Shown here one piece after another: positions 16,925 to 23,913 of a DNA stretch of 64,000 nucleotides; positions within the stretch are counted from its first letter, which is position 1, and every line of letters begins with the position of its first letter. The notes under the pieces are model-generated. The model was given only the letters and a program-made list of their open reading frames with translations. It made no database searches and was not told where the DNA came from. A program made the translations under genes and the position numbers. This stretch comes from DATBFG01 sp036558645 (lineage in GTDB: Bacteria > Acidobacteriota > Terriglobia > Terriglobales > Acidobacteriaceae): positions 1 through 64,000 of the forward strand of contig DATBFG010000063.1 in the NCBI GenBank assembly GCA_036558645.1, in the 5' to 3' direction.

Positions 16925-17842
16925 ATGCCTCCCGCGGCCCAGTCACGCCTTATTTCGAATTTTCTTGATTACTTGAAGATCGAAAAAGGCCTGGCCGCAC
17001 TGACCATATCGGCCTATGAAACTGACCTCCGACAGTTCGCTGCGTTTCTGGATGATCGAAAACGGACACTACTTAATGCCAGGCGAGCCGATGTTGGAGA
17101 CTTCATGCAACAACTGTTCTCGAACGCAGTTGACGGCCGATCCGTGGCCAGGAAGCTTTCGGCGTTGCGGCATTTCTATCGGTATCTCTTGCTCGATGAG
17201 TTGATCGACCACGACCCTACGTTGAACATCGACTCGCCGAAACAGTGGAAGGTGCTGCCGAAGTCCCTTGCAACGGACGAGATCGAATCGCTGATGCTCA
17301 ACAAACAGGGTCGCGACGCAAATCTGAATCCGGCAATGGCAAGTCGCGATCACGCCATGCTGGAAGTCTTCTACGCCGGGGCGCTGCGTGTTTCCGAACT
17401 TGTTGCCGTGAAATTGGAAGACCTCAAGCTCGATCTCGGCTATTTGCTGGTTCGCGGTAAAGGTGACAAGGAGAGGATTGTTCCACTCGGGAAAACTGCG
17501 CAAGAAGTGTTAACCGGATATCTGAAGGATGCGCGTCCGGCTCTGCTGCGGAAGAAGACGTCACCTCTTTTATTTCCGGGGCGAGGCGGCCGCCAGTTAA
17601 GCCGTCAGCGCGTGTGGCAAATGGTGCAGCAGGCGTCGGTGAGCATAGGACGGAAAGCCAGCCCCCATATGCTTCGTCACAGTTGCGCGACGCACATGGT
17701 CGAAAACGGAGCCGATCTGCGCACGGTGCAGACGATTCTCGGACATGCCGACATTTCGACCACACAGGTCTACACACATGTAGCGCTCGACAGGTTGAAA
17801 AATGTGTATCGCAAGCATCATCCGCGGGCGAAGGCGAAGTAA
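16925..17842 (+). CDS. tyrosine site-specific recombinase, XerC/XerD type (1)
   Basis: 305 residues. The N-terminal SAM-like core-binding domain (residues ~8-95: FLDYLKIEKGLAALTISAYETDLRQF) is followed by the catalytic domain. Catalytic residues are visible: Arg in GALRVSELVAVKLEDL, Lys in the beta-hairpin VRGKGDKERIVPLG, HMLRHSCATHMVENGADLRTVQ (HxxR), LGHADISTTQVYTHV (His and nucleophile Tyr). Length and motifs fit chromosome-dimer resolvases. A second Xer gene lies 123 bases downstream, so this may be one half of a XerC/XerD pair. Which one cannot be fixed from sequence alone. AAGAAGG directly abuts the ATG, so the exact start is uncertain. Confidence 0.9.
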   Translation: MPPAAQSRLISNFLDYLKIEKGLAALTISAYETDLRQFAAFLDDRKRTLLNARRADVGDFMQQLFSNAVDGRSVARKLSALRHFYRYLLLDELIDHDPTLNIDSPKQWKVLPKSLATDEIESLMLNKQGRDANLNPAMASRDHAMLEVFYAGALRVSELVAVKLEDLKLDLGYLLVRGKGDKERIVPLGKTAQEVLTGYLKDARPALLRKKTSPLLFPGRGGRQLSRQRVWQMVQQASVSIGRKASPHMLRHSCATHMVENGADLRTVQTILGHADISTTQVYTHVALDRLKNVYRKHHPRAKAK

Positions 17843-17965
17843 AGCGATTGCAGAGATTTGAGACTAAAGATTTTTGATTTGAAGATTTGCAATTGCAGAT
17901 TGCTGCCGTGCTTGGGCACCGGTGGAAATCTGCAATCTAGAATCTAAGATCTAAAATTAATTCAT

Positions 17966-18877
17966 ATGCCGACGAGACCTCCGCGCAGCGAAGTTGAGAA
18001 ATCGATCGACGCCTTCCTCCGCGCGCTGCGTCAACGAAACGCATCCGCGCATACGCTCAAAGCCTATGCAGGTGATCTCGAAGTTTTTGCCGACTACATC
18101 GGACCTCGGCCGTGGCGCAAAATCGATCACCTGGCGATTCGTGGATTCCTCTCGCGCCTTTATGACAAAGGGCTCAGCAAAACCTCGGTAGCACGCGCCC
18201 TCGCGGCCCTGCGATCGTTATATCGTTGGCTGGCACAAGAGGGCGTTGTAAAGCAGAATCCGGCTGCGCTGGTATCGACGCCGAAACTCCCGAAGAAACT
18301 GCCGCGCGTTCCAACTATCGAAGAGATGAGCACGGTGTTCGCGGGCGATATGCCCGAAGTGGCGGCATTTCCCGAACGCGACCGCCTCATGTTCGAACTG
18401 CTGTATGGCTGCGGCATTCGAAACTCAGAGTTGATCGGCATTGATACCGGCGACATACGCGCAAGTTCAGATGCGATCCTGATTCGCGGCAAAGGAAAAA
18501 AGGAACGCTACGTGCCGTTTCACGAAGCGGTGACATCGGCGTTGCGAGCGTATTTACCGGCCAGGGCGAAGGTTCTGGAAACAAGAAAAAGAAACACGCC
18601 GGCGTTGCTGATCAATCAGCGCGGAGGGCGACTCACCACCCGAAGTGTCGGGCGCATTATTAAGAAAATCGCGGTGGCAAAAGGCCTACCGCCAGATGTC
18701 CATCCCCACACCCTGCGGCATGCTTTCGGCACTCATATGCTGGAGGAAGGCGCCGATCTAAGGTCGATCCAAGAGATGCTTGGACACGAGCGACTGGCTA
18801 CGACCCAACGCTACACCCAGCTGACGATGAAGCACGTGCTTGAGGTCTACGACAAGACTCATCCAAGGGCGAAGTAG
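17966..18877 (+). CDS. tyrosine site-specific recombinase, XerC/XerD type (2)
   Basis: 303 residues, same architecture as the preceding gene but clearly diverged. The SAM-like domain reads FLRALRQRNASAHTLKAYAGD. Catalytic motifs are YGCGIRNSELIG (Arg), IRGKGKKERYVPF (Lys), HPHTLRHAFGTHMLEEGADLRSIQ (HxxR) and LGHERLATTQRYTQL (His and Tyr). It probably acts with its neighbour at dif to resolve chromosome dimers. Alternatively the two could serve a mobile element, but no element borders were found around them. The 123-base spacer is AT-rich with AGATTT-type repeats. Confidence 0.9.
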   Translation: MPTRPPRSEVEKSIDAFLRALRQRNASAHTLKAYAGDLEVFADYIGPRPWRKIDHLAIRGFLSRLYDKGLSKTSVARALAALRSLYRWLAQEGVVKQNPAALVSTPKLPKKLPRVPTIEEMSTVFAGDMPEVAAFPERDRLMFELLYGCGIRNSELIGIDTGDIRASSDAILIRGKGKKERYVPFHEAVTSALRAYLPARAKVLETRKRNTPALLINQRGGRLTTRSVGRIIKKIAVAKGLPPDVHPHTLRHAFGTHMLEEGADLRSIQEMLGHERLATTQRYTQLTMKHVLEVYDKTHPRAK

Positions 18878-19214
18878 GTGGTCTTCGTATCAGCGTACAC
18901 GCTTGGGTTGGAGTCGCAATCGGATACGTTCTCTCGCTTCTCCGGATCGATGCTCGTAGCCGAAGCACTTCGAATGCGGTTATGAGGTGCTATCGTCGGA
19001 TAGTGTCGGTTGAGGCAAATAGGTGCGGTCAATATGCAAATACTTGCAGGTTGACCAAGCACAGCCATTCTTGCAATATGTTTCCCGGGAAAAGACGTCA
19101 ATCCGAGTGTCGAGGTGCTAAAGATCCGTTGTTTCCTTGGCTGATCGACGCCGAAACCTTATCCAATCGATGCTATAGAGCAAGACACAACCAAGGAAAG
19201 CGAAAGGGACGAAA
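18878..19214. other. 337-bp intergenic leader of the first pilin gene
   Basis: No gene seen. It probably contains the pilin promoter, but no sigma54 or sigma70 match with correct spacing could be defended. Confidence 0.4.
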
Positions 19215-19757
19215 ATGGCGAAGCAAAAAGGTTTTTCATTAATTGAGTTGCTGATTGTGGTGGCGATCATCCTGATCATCGCTGCGATCGCAATCCCGAA
19301 CTTGCTGCGTGCACGTATTGCGGCCAACGAGTCGTCTGCCGTCAGCTCAGTTCGTACCATTAACACTGCGCAGGTTACATATCAGTCCGCTTATCCGACA
19401 TTCGGGTACGCGAACGCCCTGAGTCAGCTTGGTCCTGGCGGACCGGGATCTGTCTGCCCGGCTGGCGGACCTACCCAGGCCAACTCTTGCTTGATCGACA
19501 GTGTTCTGGCGAATGCGACTAGTGGTGCGACTGCGAAGAGCGGCTACTACTTCGGGCTAGCGGCCGCTGCGGGTGCAGGTACGACTCTTATCACTCAGTA
19601 CACGGTTGGCACGGTGCCTGCGGGCTTCAACAACACGGGTGTACGCGATTTTTGCTCCAACGAAGATGTGGTCATAATGTTCGCCCCGGGCGCTTCTGGT
19701 GCGACCCCGGTTGGTATCGGTGGTTGCGTCCAGCCCGCGTACCTGCCGTTGCAGTAA
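19215..19757 (+). CDS. pilA: type IV pilin, copy 1
   Basis: 180 residues. A very short leader (MAKQKG) precedes the class III prepilin cleavage/methylation site G|FSLIEL with Glu at mature position 5. The hydrophobic N-terminal helix follows (LIVVAIILIIAAIAIPNLLRARIAANESS). The globular part has four cysteines (SVCPAGG, NSCLID, DFCSNED, GGCVQP), consistent with disulfides including the C-terminal D-loop. It is the major-pilin type processed by PilD. It is about 93% identical to the gene at 20167. The symbol reflects family only. Confidence 0.9.
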   Translation: MAKQKGFSLIELLIVVAIILIIAAIAIPNLLRARIAANESSAVSSVRTINTAQVTYQSAYPTFGYANALSQLGPGGPGSVCPAGGPTQANSCLIDSVLANATSGATAKSGYYFGLAAAAGAGTTLITQYTVGTVPAGFNNTGVRDFCSNEDVVIMFAPGASGATPVGIGGCVQPAYLPLQ

Positions 19758-20166
19758 TGCGCCAACCAAGTCATCTTGTCTGAAGTCTTGCTTTGGGCAA
19801 GAGTCAAGAACATGAACGTGACTGTAATTTCGGCGCTATCAGTCGGACGAAACTTCCAATCATCTCCGGTTTGGGGGCAGATACCTCTCTTCTGAGCTGA
19901 CGACGGTTTCTCATTCCTCCACTCGGACACGCCTGATGCGCAGGGTTTTGGGCTGAAGGCGCGAGACCATTACGGTGTGCGTGGACGTAACTCTTTCTCC
20001 CCTCGCTTCAACTAACTGATCTTGGTACATGGCCTTTGGTTATCAGACCGGGCGGAAAATCCGTTGTCCCTTCGTAACTGGAGGACGTGGCCGATGAATG
20101 CGAGCATAGATGTCAATCGGGTCTGATTGAGACCAGAATCTGCAAGACTAAGAGGGAGAAAACGAG
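19758..20166. other. 409-bp spacer between the pilin copies
   Basis: No gene or clear terminator seen after copy 1. It is not obviously similar to the leader of copy 1 apart from the last ~30 bases before each start, so the duplication seems limited to the genes. Confidence 0.4.
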
Positions 20167-20709
20167 ATGCGAAGACAGAAAGGGTTTTCGTTGATTGAGT
20201 TGCTGATTGTGGTGGCGATCATCCTGATTATCGCTGCTATCGCAATTCCGAACCTGTTGCGAGCGCGTATCGCGGCGAACGAATCATCTGCTGTCAGTTC
20301 AATTCGCACCATTAACACTGCACAGGTCACATACCAGTCTGCTTATCCGACATTTGGATACGCGAACGCCCTGAGTCAGCTTGGTCCTGGCGGACCGGGA
20401 TCTGTCTGCCCGGCTGGCGGACCTACCCAAACCAACTCCTGCTTGATCGACAGCGTTCTGGCGAATGCTACCAGCGGCGCGAATGCGAAGAGCGGCTACT
20501 GGGTTGCTTTGGCTGCAGCTGCGGGTGCAGGTACGACTCTTATTACTAGTTACACAGTTGGCGCGGTGCCTGCGGGCTTCAACAACACGGGTGTACGCGA
20601 CTTCTGCTCGAACGAAGACGCAGTCGTGATGTTTGCCCCTGGCGCACCTGGTGCGACCCCGGTTGGTATCGGTGGTTGCGTCCAGCCAGCTTACTTGCCG
20701 TTGCAGTAA
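20167..20709 (+). CDS. pilA: type IV pilin, copy 2
   Basis: 180 residues with leader MRRQKG and cleavage site G|FSLIEL. It is the same length as copy 1 without gaps. I count about 13 substitutions, clustered at the leader, at YYFG versus YWVA (residues ~118-121) and near the C-terminus (NEDVVIM versus NEDAVVM; GASG versus GAPG). All four cysteines are kept. GGGAGAA lies just upstream of the ATG. A strong terminator follows at 20733, so transcription of the pair ends here. It may allow antigenic variation, a dosage effect or heteropolymeric pili. Confidence 0.9.
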   Translation: MRRQKGFSLIELLIVVAIILIIAAIAIPNLLRARIAANESSAVSSIRTINTAQVTYQSAYPTFGYANALSQLGPGGPGSVCPAGGPTQTNSCLIDSVLANATSGANAKSGYWVALAAAAGAGTTLITSYTVGAVPAGFNNTGVRDFCSNEDAVVMFAPGAPGATPVGIGGCVQPAYLPLQ

Positions 20710-20732
20710 CGTTCGTAGGTCTTCTCCATTCA

Positions 20733-20766
20733 GAGCACCGGACACAGGTCCGGTGCTCTTTGCTTT
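20733..20766 (+). terminator. intrinsic terminator after the pilin pair
   Basis: Perfect 10-bp stem GAGCACCGGA (20733-20742) / TCCGGTGCTC (20749-20758), 6-base loop, then TTTGCTTTT. Confidence 0.85.
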
Positions 20767-20972
20767 TCATCGTTCAAATGACTCTTCCCGATAGCGCTGG
20801 AACCGGTTTCTGTGAGGAATTGACAGCCCGATGGTTGATGTAACTTTCCGTCTTACACTCAAAGTTCCCACCCTGATACCAGTCCGTGTGGTCTTGCCAA
20901 CGTTCCCCGCAAGGAAGATTTCCACGATTGCATCTACCCTAATGCGACGGCGTTCTCGCGAATTTGGCACGC

Positions 20973-23765
20973 TCATGTTCCCCGACCCTCAGCCACCTTC
21001 GTGACCTTAGCTTCGTGCCCCTCTGTGTCCTCTGTGGTTATCGCTTTTTCTCGTCGCAACTCTTCCCACATGTCCACCACTCGCGATTTCAACTCGGCCG
21101 TCAACCGCGTGTAAGTTTCCTCGGAAGCGGACTGCTCTGGCGGCGGGAAAATCGGATCGCCAAACATCATCTCGAGCGGCGCAAATTTCTGAAAGAATTT
21201 TCCGCGCGGCCAGGCATCATGAAAGCCTTCAATCGCCACAGGGACAATCGGCACCTGCATATGTGTCGCCAGTATGGCTGCGCCTTTCTTGAAGATGCGC
21301 GGTGTACCGTCAATCGAGCGTTCGCCTTCCGGATAAAGGATGAGCACACGTCCGTGCCGCAGCCCGAAGGCGCCCGCGCGCATGGCAGGAATCAAATTCG
21401 CATCAGGATCGAGCACAATTACCCGCAGCCAGCGGGCAACGTGGCGCATCAGTTTCGATCCGAAAATGTCGCTCGTACCAACCGAAAAAAGACTCTTGAA
21501 AATCGGAGTCGGCAGCACGCTGCTCATGATGATGGGATCGATGTAACTCTGATGGTTGGACGACAGTATGAATGGCCCTCGTGCAGGCAGCTTCTCAATG
21601 CCATACACCCGCAAATGGAATCGGTCGACGGATACCATGTGCAGTATCCGCAGCATCATCAGCAAAAGAAGTTCTTTTACCGGCTGGGGATGCTCCAGGG
21701 CCAGTACATCCGGCTCATCACTAAGCTCCTGCAGCACAGCGCGCCATCCCGCAAACTGGGCACGAGTGCTGGTGCCACCCGAAGCCGCGCTCCCGCGCAC
21801 GGCATCCACGAGTTCTCGAACCGTGTAGATCTCGGAGACTCGGGATTCCTCGACATTGCCTCCGAGCGATTCTTCGAGCGCGACAAGTGTTTCAACCCGT
21901 TGCATGGAATCCAGTCCGAGGTCGAGCTCCAGGTTGTGATCGGGACGGATCGTTGCCGGTGCATTTCTCGCATTCTCGCGAAGAATCGTCAGCGCCCGTT
22001 GTACGTCGGGCTCGCTCAGCCATGCCTGGTCATCGGTGCTAAGAGGACGCTCTGCAGTCAGGTCCGCATCCGTCGCAGCTTGCGATGCTCCAGTCTTTAC
22101 CTTCTTGGCGATCTCAAAGCGTTTGAGTTTGCGCGTCGTCGTCCGTGGCAGATCGTCCTGCCAGATTTCATAACTGCCGATTCGCTTAGTGGATGCAAGC
22201 TTGGCAGAAAGGCCTTCAATGTCAAAGCGAATGACTTCCTTGGTGTTGACGATCTTGCGTTGGCGCAGCACGTCGAAGTTCGGCACGACCACCGCGTGCA
22301 GCCTGTCTGACCCAGGATTGCCGGGCTGGGCTTCCAGCCCTATGACACAGATCTCCTTAATAAAAGGAGACTGAAGATAATGCGACTCGATCTCTTCCGG
22401 GTAAACATTCTTGCCATTGCTGAGCACGATGACTTCTTTGCGGCGTCCCGTGATGAACAAGTTGCCCTTGGCATCCATGTAGCCAAGGTCGCCGGTGTGT
22501 AGCCAACCCTCCTGAAGAACCGCGGCAGTCGCATCCTCGCGGTTCCAGTAACCCTTCATCACGATGGGGCCTCGAATGGCGATTTCGCCGACGGGAGGCC
22601 CTTCCTCCTGTGGTTCCGGATTCAGGATGCGGCCTTCGTTCCCCGGCAGCGGCCGTCCTACCGAACCGATGGCGATGTCGCCGGGCGGGGTGACGAACGC
22701 TCCCCCACAGGTTTCGGTCAAGCCGTAAGCCTGCAGGATGTCGATCCCTAGGTCGTGAAAGTCGTGAGCAATTTGCGGATCAAAGCGCGATCCGCCGGTC
22801 ACGAGGAACCGCATCTTTGCGCCGAATAGCGCATGTATTGGCTTGAAAAATCGCTTGCCGGCGCTCATTCCTGCTTTGCGAAGAATGCGATTGACAGAGC
22901 GCAAGCCACGAAAAATCTGTTGTGCAACGTTGCCGCGCTGCCGGATCTCTTTAAAAATGCGTTCGTGAATCAGATAGAAAAATTGAGGAACGACTGCGAA
23001 GGCTGTGATCTGGCGTTCCTGCAGAGCCCGCAAAAGCTCAGTTGTGTTCAGCGTTTCGAGATAAACAACTCGTGCGCCCGAGACCAAGGGAAGGAACAGG
23101 TTCGCCATCTGGGCAAGAGAGTGAAACAGAGGCAGCAGCCCAAGCAGGGCATCGTCGGGGCCGAGACGGAACAGCGGGAAAACGCCGTTTGCCTCGCCAC
23201 TCAGATTGTCATGCGTCAGCATCACGCCTTTCGGGTCGGCGGTGGTTCCGGAGGTGTAGAGCAGCGCGGCGATTGAGTCTGGCGCGACTTGAACGGGAGT
23301 GAAAGCACCGGCCCCGCTCGCAAAGATCGAATCGAGAGTCGCCTGGACGGATCGGCTGCTTTCTCCCGAAGAAGTCAGAACGATCTTAATGCTAAGTCCG
23401 CTGGTTGCTTCCTCCGCCATCGCCAGATGTTTGGCGTCGCAAAACAGGACGGAAGCGCTACAGTCCTTGACGAGCTTTGCAACCTGATCCGCATGGAAAG
23501 CTGTGTCGAGCGGAACGGCTGTACAGCCAGCGGCAAGCGCGCCCAGGTACGCCATCACCCATCGGGGATGGTTGTCGGCGAGAATGGCGATTCGGGCGCC
23601 AAGTGGAATGCCAGCCGTGCGTAGCCAATGTCCAACACTCTCGGCGTTCTGCCGAACCTGCGCGTAGGTATAGCTCTCAAGGCCGTCGCGTTTCTGGATC
23701 TCGAGTGCGGTGTGATTGGGCCAGCGTTCCGCGCATTCGCGAAACCGATCGTAAAAGCTTGCCAT
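20973..23765 (-). CDS. trifunctional acyl-ligase / acyl carrier / lysophospholipid-type acyltransferase
   Basis: 930 residues. Residues ~1-545 are an AMP-forming acyl-CoA/acyl-ACP synthetase (LLYTSGTTADPKGVMLTHDN, LQAYGLTETCGG, GWLHTGDLGYMDAKGNLFITGRRKE). Residues ~590-670 are an acyl-carrier domain with the phosphopantetheine serine in LDLGLDSMQRVETL. Residues ~720-900 are a PlsC-type acyltransferase with NHQSYIDP (HX4D) and LILYPEGERS. The protein could activate a fatty acid, hold it on its own carrier and transfer it to a glycerol-phosphate acceptor at the inner membrane, similar in logic to Aas. The last ~20 residues (TTEDTEGHEAKVTKVAEG) come from a CTCTGTGTCCTCTGTGG repeat, so the native C-terminus may have been altered. 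Confidence 0.9.
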   Translation of the reverse strand: MASFYDRFRECAERWPNHTALEIQKRDGLESYTYAQVRQNAESVGHWLRTAGIPLGARIAILADNHPRWVMAYLGALAAGCTAVPLDTAFHADQVAKLVKDCSASVLFCDAKHLAMAEEATSGLSIKIVLTSSGESSRSVQATLDSIFASGAGAFTPVQVAPDSIAALLYTSGTTADPKGVMLTHDNLSGEANGVFPLFRLGPDDALLGLLPLFHSLAQMANLFLPLVSGARVVYLETLNTTELLRALQERQITAFAVVPQFFYLIHERIFKEIRQRGNVAQQIFRGLRSVNRILRKAGMSAGKRFFKPIHALFGAKMRFLVTGGSRFDPQIAHDFHDLGIDILQAYGLTETCGGAFVTPPGDIAIGSVGRPLPGNEGRILNPEPQEEGPPVGEIAIRGPIVMKGYWNREDATAAVLQEGWLHTGDLGYMDAKGNLFITGRRKEVIVLSNGKNVYPEEIESHYLQSPFIKEICVIGLEAQPGNPGSDRLHAVVVPNFDVLRQRKIVNTKEVIRFDIEGLSAKLASTKRIGSYEIWQDDLPRTTTRKLKRFEIAKKVKTGASQAATDADLTAERPLSTDDQAWLSEPDVQRALTILRENARNAPATIRPDHNLELDLGLDSMQRVETLVALEESLGGNVEESRVSEIYTVRELVDAVRGSAASGGTSTRAQFAGWRAVLQELSDEPDVLALEHPQPVKELLLLMMLRILHMVSVDRFHLRVYGIEKLPARGPFILSSNHQSYIDPIIMSSVLPTPIFKSLFSVGTSDIFGSKLMRHVARWLRVIVLDPDANLIPAMRAGAFGLRHGRVLILYPEGERSIDGTPRIFKKGAAILATHMQVPIVPVAIEGFHDAWPRGKFFQKFAPLEMMFGDPIFPPPEQSASEETYTRLTAELKSRVVDMWEELRREKAITTEDTEGHEAKVTKVAEGRGT
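20991..21041 (+). repeat. CTCTGTGTCCTCTGTGG-type repeat
   Basis: TTCGTGACCTTAGCTTCGTG followed by CCCCTCTGTGTCCTCTGTGG. From memory this dispersed intergenic repeat type occurs in many unrelated bacteria. Here it encodes the tail of the acyl-ligase fusion on the other strand. Confidence 0.55.
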
Positions 23766-23913
23766 TGTTGAGGCTGAATCTTACATGAAAAGCGAAGGAT
23801 TCAATGAATCCATAATCGGTTCTCGTTCCGCTACTTACCTCGTGCCCGGGCATCTAATATGCTAGGCTTTAAAGATAGCCTCGGGCCAAGCTGCCCTCTG
23901 AAGGAATCCAGAT

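Noticed and set aside
20767..20976. 69-codon minus-strand frame overlapping the end of the acyl-ligase fusion by 4 bases
   Set aside because: The 4-base overlap is suggestive, but there is no ribosome site or recognisable pattern and it runs into the pilin terminator.
20964..22310. 448-codon plus-strand frame
   Set aside because: Antisense to the acyltransferase/ACP coding region and shows only mirrored codon bias.
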